Part shown: in pieces, positions 24,331 through 35,677 of the stretch
Layout of the letters: each line of letters starts with the position of its first letter
Numbering within the stretch: the stretch's first letter is position 1
From: Rotaria sordida
Taxonomy: Eukaryota > Rotifera > Eurotatoria > Philodinida > Philodinidae
DNA length: 64,000 nt
Direction of reading: 5' to 3'
NCBI GenBank assembly: GCA_905250125.1
Contig: CAJNOL010000173.1
Span: 78,240 to 142,239, forward strand
Translations under genes and position numbers: made by a program
Notes under the pieces: model-generated
What the model saw: the letters and a program-made list of their open reading frames with translations, nothing else
What the model was told of the DNA's origin: nothing
Databases searched by the model: none

Positions 24331-24765
24331 CAATTCAATGAATCGATATGACATATGTCACTATTATATGAATATTCAAATTGTCATGGTTATTATATAG
24401 AAATTAATTTTTCATTAAAACTGTTGTTTAATGATCTTATTTTATTGTATAACAACAAAAATGATAGACTAAAATAAAAATATATAATGAATATAACTTT
24501 CAATTTTTATATCATAAATTATATGAATATTACAATAAAATATTGTTTTTGTAAGAATGATTAATAAAAAATTTTATTTTAATGTATCATGATATCTAAA
24601 AGGTGATGAGAAAATGTTTAACAACAACGTTTTTTTTCCTATAATATTAAGCAATCAACTCAAATTCAAATAATGAATTTAATAACTGATGAAGTGTTCT
24701 TTTACCAGGATTTCATAGATGAACTATGGTGGCAAGACTTCAAAAAAAAAATGGAAACGGTAGTT

Positions 24766-25010
24766 TTCAAGTCACAGAAGATTATTTCTTACCAATATCA
24801 TTTTAAAGAGAACAAAATGATGGGTCGTTGCATTTTCTACGACTTTCCCTTAAAATATTAAAAGCATTATAAAAACTGTACACAACACTTTTTTTCTGTC
24901 TGTGTGATATTTTTAATATTTTAAAAGAAGATCGTAGAAAATATGGCAATACATTATTTGTATGTTCTTTAAAATGGTATTGTTAAAAAATAGTCTTCTG
25001 AAATTTCGCA
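24766..25010. repeat. Short palindrome, 245 bp
   Basis: Left arm 24766-24868 (CAGAAGATTATTTCTTACCA, then TTTTAAAGAGAAC, CATTTTCTACGA, AAATATTAAAAG) is mirrored by right arm about 24900-25008 (TTTTAATATTTTAAAAGAAG, CGTAGAAAATATGG, GTTCTTTAAAATGG, AATAGTCTTCTG). It is probably a small foldback element or MITE. Confidence 0.7.
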
Positions 25011-26131
25011 TGGAAAAAATTCTTTTAGATTTTCATTCTTTGTTAATTTTATAAATAGTTAATTCAAGTTAATTTGCTTTTTCTCTCCCCGAGCAATTTA
25101 TTTTTCATATGCAAATGGTTGTTTTTTTCATCGTATAAGTATTTGTTTGCTCAAATATATATGATTGTTTTTATTCTTCATATGTATTTATTTTAATGGC
25201 ACTCTTATTAGTAAATATACTTGTTTAACATAGAATAATATTCAGTTCCTATTTTCACTTTTGAATAATTTTCTATTTATTAATAAATATTTGTTACAAT
25301 CTTAACCTATGCTAAAATAATATCTGTATTACTTGCAGTCATTCCTATAGATTCACTGTACGGGATTGATTCGAAAGAAAGAAAATAGTAACAAAACTCG
25401 AAGGTAATAATAAATGTTATAGAGAAGATGTAATTATTTTATAGATCTATTTATAATGATTAATTAATAGATTAATTTATAAGGTTCAAAGAATATGACC
25501 TTTCTTTTTCGCACCATTGCTAATATGTCTATTAATAATAGTTATAAAATGAATGATTCATCTCATGCAACCTTATATAAGTAGAATTGATTCATATACC
25601 TATAGACATGATATTAAAGATAGAAAATAAATGTTTCCTGACATTATGACTAGAAGAATCTAGATTCTAAAAACGATCCTTTCAACCTTTCTAAAAAACA
25701 GTAGAATATAATCATCAGTTTTTTAATTAATGGTTATCATTTTTCTTATGAGATCAGTTTTTTCATATATCGAATAACCACTAGTTTCGACACTATTTCA
25801 CTGAACTATACCCGGACATATTTCCTATTGTATTGTTTTCTTTTTTTTTCGAAGAAAATTGTTTCCAAAGATTTTTCTTTTCTACTGATTGAACCAATAG
25901 AAAACAAAAAACGCATCCAATGTTATCGATCCATCCTTAGAATACCATACTATTTTGTAGATTGCATTCGATTTTACTTATTGACAGGTGAATCAGTACT
26001 GTTTAATTTTCTGTTATGGTAAACAACAGATATTGAAAAAAGAAAAATTCAATGAAATTTTTTTTTTTAAACAAATTGAATTTTTTCTTATTTTCAGAAA
26101 TTTTTCTTTTTTGTTTTAAAATCTATTTGAA

Positions 26132-26444
26132 ATGGGTTGCGATCCAGCTGGTAAATGTTTACTTTTTATAATGGTTTGTTTATATTTCTTCTTATAAAAA
26201 AAAAGTCTTTTATATAATCTTCTTTATTAGGCTGTACTTTTACCTCCTGTCGCTGTATATCTTGCTCGCGATAAAGTATGTTCATGTATGGTTAGTCTGA
26301 ATATTTTATTGACATTACTTGGATGGCTTCCGGGTAAATATTTTGATTATAGTATTAATCATAATTTATTATTATTTTTTGTTTAAAGGTGTTATACATG
26401 CATTTGTGGTTATTTGTTGTTGTTCAAGTTATCAAGTTCAGTAA
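26132..26444 (+). CDS. PMP3/UPF0057 (stress-response) proteolipid
   Basis: This is a small hydrophobic membrane protein of 66 residues. The exons are 26132-26173, 26231-26333 and 26389-26444. The family consists of two-TM proteolipids that affect membrane potential and salt tolerance in fungi and plants; the animal role is less clear. The family signature is plain: LPPVAVYLARD after a first hydrophobic segment, then NILLTLLGWLPGVIHAFVVI. The protein is somewhat longer than the 50-60 residues typical of fungal or plant members. The extra length is cysteine-bearing at both ends (MGCDPAGKC at the start, CCCSSY near the end), which could allow acylation or metal binding; that is inference. Each exon is too short to stand out as an open frame, so the gene is easily missed. 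Confidence 0.92.
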
Positions 26445-26783
26445 TTTAAGGAATTAATTACATCTTTTTAACCAAGCATAATATATTGGCTATTATTCTC
26501 TATATAGAAATTTTTCTTTTTCTTTGGTTTCTAATTGTTCGATATGATTTTTTTTTATTTTGACGAAAAACAAAAAAACTGATAAAATATCTTTTTTTTT
26601 TTTATTCGATGAACAAATAAAAGTTCATATGATACTAAATAATGGTTGCATAAGATACAAAAAAAAAGAAAGAACGAAAAATGACGTTACGGATGAGTTA
26701 TTTCTTTTTCTTCATTTTGCTCTTTTCTCACGTGTTCATCATCTTTTGTTTTAACAATCAAACAATAATAAGACAAAAAAAAA

Positions 26784-27467
26784 ATGATTCCAATGTTACC
26801 AATGTGTGCTCCACGTGTAAGACTTATGCCTTGTAACCCACGAATGGCATGTGTTGCACCTGCCATGGTGCCAATGATGCCAATGACAGGTACTCCTGCA
26901 GTATGTCCAATGAATAAATCGAATATGTTTTCAATAACATCTCTTATGAGCGAACTGGATTCACATTTATATGGTCGATTTCGACATGTTGAACGAGAAA
27001 ATCCATGTTATCGTCATGCACCATTTGATTGGTATCGACCACCTAAACAATGTTGTCATGTTATTCATGAAGATGCAGCTGTTGTTACACATGATGGACC
27101 TGTACCTATTGGTGATTTTTATCGTTATTATATTTATGGTGATAATATCGATGATTATGGTGATTCATCTTCGTTAGAATCAGATGATTATGATGATTTA
27201 GTTGAACCACCATATAATGCAAGAACTAGAGGTTATCAAGGAGGTTTTCAAAGAGAACCTGATTTCTATAATGGAAATGCTATTGCTAGTCAACGATATA
27301 ATCGTTCACCAATGGGTATAGGTAATTATACAACACTTAATACTAATCGTCGAACAATGAATCCAGCAAGTGCAACTCGATCATCGAATTTTCGAGGAAC
27401 TCGAACATTAGCTGGTGATGATGACTTTGATGATGCAGCTTCAGTGAATAGTACATATGGAAACTGA
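26784..27467 (+). CDS. Unrecognised acidic Met/Pro-rich-head protein
   Basis: This is a single-exon frame of 227 codons with coding-like composition throughout; the codon third positions are strongly A/T like the neighbouring genes. Residues 1-45 are Met/Pro/Cys-rich (for example MIPMLPMCAPRVRLMPC). Residues about 60-110 are mixed and contain YRHAPFDWYRPPKQCCHV, and GPVPIGDFYRYYIYG lies nearby. Residues about 118-145 are strongly acidic (DDYGDSSSLESDDYDDL). The tail is rich in Arg, Asn, Gly and Thr and ends SVNSTYGN. No signal peptide, membrane helix or known domain is evident. It starts 339 bp after PMP3 on the same strand, too far to call an operon from sequence alone. It could be a lineage-specific structural or disordered protein; no function is assigned. 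Confidence 0.65.
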   Translation: MIPMLPMCAPRVRLMPCNPRMACVAPAMVPMMPMTGTPAVCPMNKSNMFSITSLMSELDSHLYGRFRHVERENPCYRHAPFDWYRPPKQCCHVIHEDAAVVTHDGPVPIGDFYRYYIYGDNIDDYGDSSSLESDDYDDLVEPPYNARTRGYQGGFQREPDFYNGNAIASQRYNRSPMGIGNYTTLNTNRRTMNPASATRSSNFRGTRTLAGDDDFDDAASVNSTYGN

Positions 27468-27617
27468 AAACACACTTCTTTATTCATCTATAAACAATTA
27501 TTTCTCTTTCTTTTTTTTTTTGGTTTTTTTTTCATTTTGCATAAAAAAATCTTTTATATACAAGATTCGAAGCAAAAAAAAAGCGACACATAATTAAATA
27601 AATCAGATAAATTTTTG

Positions 27618-30600
27618 TTAAGGAAATCGTTCGGGAATAGATTGAGGTAATGATAAACGTATTAAAATTTTTCTATTATTTATTATATTGGGTGATCGAT
27701 ATATAATTGGTGTTGCATTTGGTATTTTTCTTGTTGTTCGAGGCGGACTTGAATAATGTTTTAATAATAAAATTTTATTTGGTTTCTGAAAATTTCCATT
27801 ATTATGACGATCATTACGCCGTTGTTTACAATGAATAATTCTTTTCATTGTACGATGACATGCTAAACGATATTTACGAGAAAATAAATGATAAAATATT
27901 GGATTTACAGTTGAACCAATATAATAAAAAATTCCACTAATAAAATAAAATATAGTTATTGCACGTCGTTGAGTTAATGATAAATGAGAATCATTTAAAC
28001 GACTTGTTATTAAACGTTGTGCATGAAATGGAGCATAGCATATAATAAAAGCAATGACTACGGCAACTAGAAAACAAAACATGCTCACAGTAGAAATAAT
28101 AGATCAGTATTAGCAGTTTCAGATTCTGTTAAAAAAAATTTCAAATATCTTGTTCTCATATTTTTTTCTATAAGTAGGATGCAATGAGTAGATACGTGTA
28201 AGATGATCCCATCGGAATCGGAACCAGGATCAACATTTTTTCATTAGGAATGATATCTTTTATGTCATGTAAAACTTGCATCAAATTTCATATTCTCACG
28301 GTTCACGTGTTCTAAAAGTTTATATGAAAATTATTGAGTAACGATCACTTCAATATTTACTGTTACAATATTCATAATAAAATTAATTTTTTTTTTTTCA
28401 TAAATAATAGAATTGTTGAACATATAAATGTGCAGAATAGATGAGGTATTAGTAAATTTAAAACAAGTCATACATCTCCCAGAGAGAGGACATTAGTGGT
28501 CATGCAAGATGTCTCGATCGTATTGACATTGCTAGAAAATAATATCGCATTTTTCGTTAGTACATGTATTACTAAACGCGAAGCGAGAACCAAAAGGATT
28601 GATTCTGCTTATCGCTAGCAATGAGACTTGAAAAACTACTGATAGGATAAGGGTTCATAGGTCTTTCTTCCTGAGTTATGAGTAGAAATGTGAAGCATGA
28701 CGTTTTTTGATCGCGCTACCTTCTTTTTGATCAATTCTGATCGTAGTCACGGTGCATCTGGTATGTTCGTGATTCCAATCTCGCACATACCTATTCAAGT
28801 GCAATAGTTACTGAAAAAATAGATAAAATCATGTTTTGAAATGAAAGTTTAGCTTATTTAAAATGATTTTGTGAATCAAATCAGAAAACATCATCAAAAG
28901 AGACACCTTCTCCATCATTTATGCCAAGTGAATGCGTGTTATCAAAGGATTTATCATAATCATATTCACAAACGGAAAAAGAACAATTGTCTAAAGATGA
29001 CGAAGACATATTTAGTGTTCATAATGATAAAACTGTTAATTATTTTTTATATAAGCGTGTATATGATTGTGATTTGTTTATTAATTAAGATTCAACATTT
29101 ACAGATTTCATTTGTATTTATACCGTCTTATTTATCATGATCTGTTGTTTTTTTGCATTGTAAGATATTAACATGAAAATAATAAATTGATTTATGATGT
29201 ACGAAAAACTTCACTTGAAAAGTCACAGAGTTAAGAATATCATTTAGTCTCGGCTCCGCACATATCTACTTATGAGAATTTTACTAGATTAATAACTTAT
29301 AACAAGAGATTTAACGAAAAGTCAAAGTATATAATTTCGATCTGAAAATTTTCCCATATATAGATCTCATGACTCCTAAAGCGATCTAAATGTTATAATC
29401 AAAACGAACACTTTTTTCTTGAGATTATTCAATCTTCAAGTAACACCTTCATGACACCATACGCTACGAAAATTGACTTTTCTTGAAAATTTACTATCTC
29501 AATAGAGAAACATTTGTTTTGATTGTAACATTTAGGTCGTTATGAGGGTCATAAAATCTATATATGAGAAAAATTTCAGATCGAAATTTCTGTATTTTGC
29601 GTTTTTAATAACTCTCTTGTTATCAGTGATAAACCTAATAAAATTTTCATAAATTAATTCAAGAAGAAAGATCAATTGGTCTTTTATCCTATAAGACGTT
29701 TTAAGTCTTAATGCATTCTATTTATGGGAGAAAAATCCAACGCAAAAACTCTGTATTGTTCGAAGCACTTTCCTCGTTAGTTATTTTTGTCAAAGCTAAT
29801 TTTGGATATACTTGAATGACAGAATTATTTTTCCGATTATATTGACAACATAAAATTGAAATTAATAGAATGAATTGACTAATTCATACTCACGAGAAGA
29901 TCTCGCTAACTATTGCATTGTTTTTCGACCAAGATGGTATTCATTTGATTAGTAATAAAAATGTTTAGAATGGTTTGATTTTCCGAACCTTCGATCTCGA
30001 GATATTGCAGTTTTACTGAATTTTTCAACAACAAGCTGTGATCACGTCAGATCAAGTGAAAAATCGAATTTTGACTTCAAATTTTGCACGAACAAAATTG
30101 TTAATGAGATTAGTTCATTGTGCAACTAGTATTTCCTTTCTGAAGATTAAAATATAGAAACAAAATTTGCTTTTACATATGAGAGAAATTCGAATATTGA
30201 ATATCTCAGGATAGGAGATACTAGAAAAAAATACAAATTGTCCAGTGGATTAATCTCATTGAGAATTTTGTTCGTGCAAAATTTGCAGTCGAAAGTCGAT
30301 TTTCCATGTGATACGAGGAAGATCACTGTTTTTTGTTGAAAAACCTAATAGAATTTTGATATCTTAAGAACGATGGTCTGAGAAATCAAACCATTGTAGA
30401 TTTTTCTATTACTCATCAAATGAACATCATCTCAGTCGAAAAGCGATTTGACATCTGGAGAAGTTCTCTTGTGTCAGATTACAATTACATTCAATTTTAT
30501 TTCAAATAGACTTTTCTTAATTGAAACTAAGTTTTTAGATTATTTTAAAGTAGATTACATTATAAACACGTCATGAATTTAACCCACTTGACAATATATT

Positions 30601-33600
30601 AGATACTGACATATTTTTCCTTAGATTCGTCTGAAAAAATTCATCGAATGTATCTATATCAGACATATTGAAGATTTTTGACAAAATTAAATAGAATTTT
30701 TAAAAAATTCAAAAATAAATCGAAAATATATGACAACAAATAACTAATCTTATATATTCATATTAAGTGATGTTTAACTTTAATTGAAGTCTAGTCAAAG
30801 ATTTGCCAGTATATTCAATTGCAATCTAGTTTGTCTTAGTAATCTATGGCCAAAAGAAAAAAAAAACTTTAATCTTATGTTTATCTTTCCTCAAATTTGA
30901 CCTAACTCATGAATAATATTTAAAGTATGAATAAGTTTTATTAAGTTAGTTGCCAACTAAAAAACAACACAAGACTTCTTAGTTGATATATTCCTTATAG
31001 TAGAATCATAAATGTCTTCTCTTAAAATTTGATATTCAAAAAATAAAATATGTTAATTTACTTGTTCATAAAAATTATTTCGAACATCATTTTCTGATGT
31101 CGACATAGAAGAAGACATTTAATGCATATATTACAATATGAATAGAGAAAATGAATATTCTATCTGTTTAAAAATAAATAAGTACATGATAATATTTATG
31201 TACTGAATTAAAGATAAACAATCACACTCATTATAATATGTCATTTTACACATGTACTTAATTTGATGTGTTATTATATCACGTCTGTTTTAAATAAACT
31301 TTTCAAGACTAATAATAATAATAATGTATAGTAGCAGTGTCTAGCTTTTGTTCTAGATGGTTTGCACTTTTCTACAAAATTATAATTAATAGAGGATTGA
31401 AAAGTATCTTTTATTCTCGTTCTCGTTCCTTAGAAAAATAATTTTGAATATTGACATAAATATAAAATGTCATGAGTATTTAAAAAAAAGCCTAGCTGCT
31501 TTATTCTTCAAGTCTGAAATTAAGAAATTTTGAATTTCTTGTCCATCAAAACTAACAGATATAAAAATATAGTTAACACAAATTCATTCTATTTCTCAAG
31601 TGAATCATATTGTATTATCTTATATCTTCGGAAGATACGGAAAAAAAACAACAACTATTGGTATTAGTATGATCAATTTTATCAATAAAAAATACTAAAG
31701 AATGTTGACAAAATTAGATGGGAAAACAGTTTCTAGTGAAAAATTTGAAAGACCAAGTCAAATATATTATTTGATGAATGTTTAATTTGTTATAGTTCAA
31801 AAGTTTTATCTAAATTTATTTAACAAACTTCAACGATTCAGCATCAAACCGTTAAGCACTAAACTACATCCAAAAGATTAAACCTTGTTTTTAGCAGAAA
31901 AAAAAATTTCTTGATTACCCACTATAATTTTGTCAATGTCGAGACATTCCTAATGATATCTATTTATCTCAAGTGCTAAACATATAATGAATAGCTTTTT
32001 AAAATAATATAATTAATACGTATACAATTTGAATCTATTTAATTAATAGGTTCAAATACTCTTCAGCGAATTCGATCAGTGAGCAATATAAAATATAGTT
32101 TACTACTGTCCTTATTACAAATGAGCTCTCATTGTAAAATGCAAGGTAAAATAACGTAAAGAATCCGTTCACATTTATTTAGCATCTATTTCAAATGTAG
32201 TTTCCATTAAGAGAATTGCTAAACCAGTAAGATGACTGTCATTCATGGACTCTTGAATATAATAATTCACTTTAAACTTTATATCAGAAGTAATTCGTCT
32301 ACAAATAACTTGTGATACTAGAATTGCTTTGAAAGCTATGATCAATCAGAGAGTATCTACAGGAGTGTTGTACTCGATATGAATATTCTTGTAAATGTAT
32401 TTTGTTCAAAGTACTCTGCTATCACTGTGTCATATCAACTTTGAGGTACTTGATGAGTTTTTTAGCATTTGACTATAAAATGCTTCGAAATGTACAATAT
32501 ATTGAGTTGCTGAAGAATTTTTTATAGAATACTATAGAAACTGGACAGGTATCTGGTAAGTATCCATTTATTGAGACAATTCTCAACAGGGTACCCAAAT
32601 GATCCGGTACATGGATACCTTGAATTCAGTATATTGACTAAGATAGGATTTATTTTAAAAATTGAAGTTCAATAGAACCGGTCTCTATCTAAACATTGTT
32701 TTCATTATAAGAAATCTTTGTTTTTTTAGTATTATGTTTAAAATTCTATTTATCTAACGAGAAAACTCTTTAAAATATTTATATTTAAAGTATTTCATCA
32801 TTGCTTTATTAAAGTTTCGAATGAACTGAGAGTCCTGAAGCCATCATTAATTGCTAATATTGGGCTTCAAAAAAAACATTTTAAGGAGCAACGAATTGCA
32901 TGTTTTTTTTTCTTTTGTACTCATAGGATAGAAATAGAATGTAGGATTAATTCTGAAAAAAAAACCTTTGTTGAATATGAGATATTGACATTCGAATAAT
33001 AAAATATCTAGGTGACAAATCTCTTCATGTCATTAATTATTTTTCTAATAACATGACAAATTACTTTCAGATAATTTACACAGTATCTGTTTTCATCTAG
33101 GAAGATTAAACAGAGTTCATAATCTCGAGCATTCTCATAGAAAGATAATTGATAAGTTGGACATAATTCAATATTATTTTATAAATTGATTTAAAATTTT
33201 AATTATATACAATTAAAGTAACATTTCACATCTTTGAAAGAAGATTAATTTAAGCTTACATCGAATTTGTATAAATCAATTGAATATACACAAAAAAAAA
33301 ACAAAAATAGACTATCAATTCCTTTTTTGTAAGTTAAATTTGTTTAGTGATAGAGAAAACAAGATGGTAACATAAATGATTAGACAAATTAGACGAATAC
33401 AGGATCCAAGTACGCTCATGTATGTTCCATATTTCTTTGTATACGGTCATTTACGACCGTGCCTATTTGATTCGAGTAAATTCCAAAAAAAAAACTTCTT
33501 TTGATGGCGAAACATCATTTTAATTGTAGGTAATAAAAATTTGAATAAATTCAATTTATGTCAAACATTGAATATAAATCTTTCATAGGAAATAAATGCT

Positions 33601-33704
33601 ATTTGAAAAAAATCTAGACTCAATAAGTGCATTTTACATTTTATTACACACACCTATGATAATTATTTGGTTCATTATCATGTCTAGCATTGATATTAAT
33701 TGAA

Positions 33705-33739
<35 letters not shown>

Positions 33740-35677
33740 GAGAGAAACAATAAACCTATAATTATAATGTTAGAAACTTAATCTTTTGAAGGCTAGTCGA
33801 TATTTTTTTTAAGGTGAAATAGTAGATATTCAATAATGTATGAAGAAGTTTGAATGAACAAATTAATAACGTTAATAATGTACGGATTCTTTTTTTCATT
33901 CGAAAAAAATCAATGTCATGTCATCTACAAGTTTCTTTCGATTGTGAATTAATAAAATATACTGTCAAACATTGTCGTATATTAATTAAAAAGTGTTGTC
34001 AAAATGAATAATTAAAAGTCTATTCCAGATTAATCTCAATTATAATTTATTTAGAATTTAATAACGAAAAAAAAACCATAAAGACCTCTGAACATAATTT
34101 TTAATAAAGATTAATCTTGAAGTCTTTAATATCAGTCCAAGAGTTCTCTCTGTATGTTTTAGAACATTCAATAATAATGAATTTTAAGTATACAGGTTCT
34201 TTTTAAAAAAAGAACAATGAAATTTAGATGATTCGAAAAAAATACAATGTTGTATATCGTTGTTTTAAGATTATGAATGTTAAACTACAACAAATATCTA
34301 TTGATGCTATTTCTATTCTTACATATCTTAATATTTTCACGAGATCAACATCTAATAATTGTCTGATAATGTGAAAAGAAAGTAGAATTACTGTGCTATT
34401 GATTTTCTTAACCAAAAAATGATTTATTACAAAATATTTTCTTCTATCAATAATATGTTAATAAGGATTTTCGAATCTTATCAATTCATTTATATTTCTT
34501 TTGAAAAAAAAAACCAATTATAAGATGATAAATTTGTTAACTCTTTTTATATCTTATACTATGAATATATTCTATGAAAGACAAATCCTATGCATATAAT
34601 CAAATGAAAATTATATGAAAAAAAAATTTAACTGTAACTATGATAATAAAATAAACTTACAAAGCATTTTAAAAGCTGATTTTTTCATTGCTTGTATATG
34701 TAATAATAAACCAGGTGAAGAAATATTTCCATTACGACATGTCGATTGTCTTGTAAACATTAAAGTACGTGGTAATGAATAATGAGTCGATCGAAATTGT
34801 CGGTTTTCTAAACGATGATCGATACTTTCATTAAGTTGTATATTCATTGGTGAAGAATTTGAATTAGATTTTTCATTTTTTGAACGATGTACTTCATGAA
34901 GTAAACCAATATTATATAATCGTTGTGCCATTAAAGCATATAAAAGACAAAGTATAAATACTGGTAAAAGAAAAAAACAAGTTGCTGATATATGTATACA
35001 TATAGTAACAAATAATTGAAAATTTTGATCGAATAAACATTGATAATCAATATTTTTTGTAAAATAAAAATAAGGTGTAGATGAAAGTATAGCAATAAAC
35101 CAAATAAATATTTGAACTTTAATTGCACGTTGTATAGTCGATAAAGATGATATACGAAAAGGACCACATACAGCTAAATAACGTTCAATTGTAAAAGCAC
35201 TAGATTAAAAGAAAATTTTAGATTTTTTGCTATGATTTTTTTAGGTTTATTTTTTTGTTTCTTTTTACCTTATAGTTAATATCGATGCATTTGTTGAAGT
35301 TTCGGCAAGAAGAGCACGAATTCGACAGCCAAGATGTCCCCAAGGAACTTTAATTGGTAAAAACTATTAGTTAAAAACAAAGAATATAAAGTTTTGACTT
35401 GTTGTTTTTTTTTTTAGACAAAAATATTTACCGAAATTTCAAATGGTAAACTAACAATTAATGGCAATGTATCACTTATAGCTAAATTAAGTAAATAACA
35501 ATTAGTTACTGTTCTCATATCTTGATTAAGTGAAATAATTAAAATAGTTAAAATATTATTGCCTATTCCAGCACAAAATATAGGTATATAAATTGAACCT
35601 TGTATAATGTCAAGTGTATGTGTAAAAATTTCATCATATGAAAATGAAGAATTATTACTAATATTTGTTGTGTTCAT
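27618..35677 (-). CDS. Neuromedin U/pyrokinin-type peptide GPCR
   Basis: This is a rhodopsin-family receptor of 442 residues from exons 35677-35432, 35363-35269, 35199-34661 and 28066-27618; phases agree across all junctions. The N-terminus has N-glycosylation sites (NTTNISNNSS). TM1 contains GNNILTIL and TM2 LLNLAISDTLPL. The TM3 disulphide Cys follows PWGHLGC, and the DRY box is ERY (about 119-121) in TISAFTIERYLAVC. Loop 3 is long and polar. TM6 reads KMLFAVVIAFIICYAPFHA, then QRL, and TM7 has STVNPIFYHLFSRKYR. The AETSTNASILTI stretch and the PFHAQRL motif are typical of neuromedin U, pyrokinin and capa receptors. Ligand identity is inference. The terminal intron (28067-34660) is 6.6 kb, about a hundred times the other introns, so the TM6-7 exon is easily mistaken for a separate gene. 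Confidence 0.88.
29200..29720. mobile_element. Foldback element D in GPCR intron
   Basis: The palindrome is centred near 29465. The left arm has TTATAACAAGAGATTTAACG, TTTCGATCTGAAAATTTTC and AAATGTTATAATCAAAACGA. The right arm has the mirror TGTTTTGATTGTAACATTTA, GAAAAATTTCAGATCGAAAT and AACTCTCTTGTTATCAG. Arm identity looks high (above 80% by eye in the inner 150 bp). No coding capacity. Confidence 0.8.
29890..30480. mobile_element. Foldback element E in GPCR intron
   Basis: The palindrome is centred near 30185 and starts about 170 bp after element D. The left arm has AATGGTTTGATTTTCCGAAC, TTGCACGAACAAAATTGTTA and GAGATTAGTTCATTGTGCAA. The right arm has the mirror GGATTAATCTCATTGAGAAT, TTTTGTTCGTGCAAAATTTG and AATCAAACCATTG. 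Outer arms with TTCGACCAAGATG (left) and CATCTCAGTCGAAA (right) also pair. No coding capacity. Confidence 0.8.
33706..33737. repeat. (AT)n microsatellite
   Basis: About 32 bases of uninterrupted alternating AT lie in the GPCR intron. Confidence 0.85.

Larger units (their letters stand above)
22141..26131. other. Intergenic region rich in dead elements
   Basis: This is 4 kb between the divergent eL43 and PMP3 genes. It holds a foldback element (22245-22680), a transposase-like coding relic on the minus strand (about 23640-24330) and a short palindrome (24766-25010). The remainder is AT-rich. Open frames at 24673-24861 and 25828-26022 have no family support; the first lies partly inside the palindrome. 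Confidence 0.55.
28067..34660 (-). other. 6.6-kb terminal intron of the GPCR gene
   Basis: No opposite-strand gene is recognised. It holds two foldback elements (29200-29720 and 29890-30480), a segment near 28180-28270 loosely similar to 6240-6350, and an (AT)n microsatellite at about 33706-33737. The remaining 3 kb is AT-rich unassigned sequence. An alternative is that the last exon belongs to another gene, but the phase-1 join restores the canonical TM6 sequence exactly. Confidence 0.65.

Noticed and set aside
24673-24861. 62-codon plus-strand frame
   Set aside because: Its second half lies in the left arm of a palindrome and there is no homology or splice partner.
27618-28088. TM6-TM7 exon as an independent truncated receptor gene
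   Set aside because: The apparent Met lies upstream of a good acceptor. Joining to the exon ending at 34661 keeps phase and restores the standard TM6 sequence, so one gene with a long intron is more likely.
33706-33737. AT tract as a regulatory element
   Set aside because: A plain dinucleotide microsatellite is the simplest reading.
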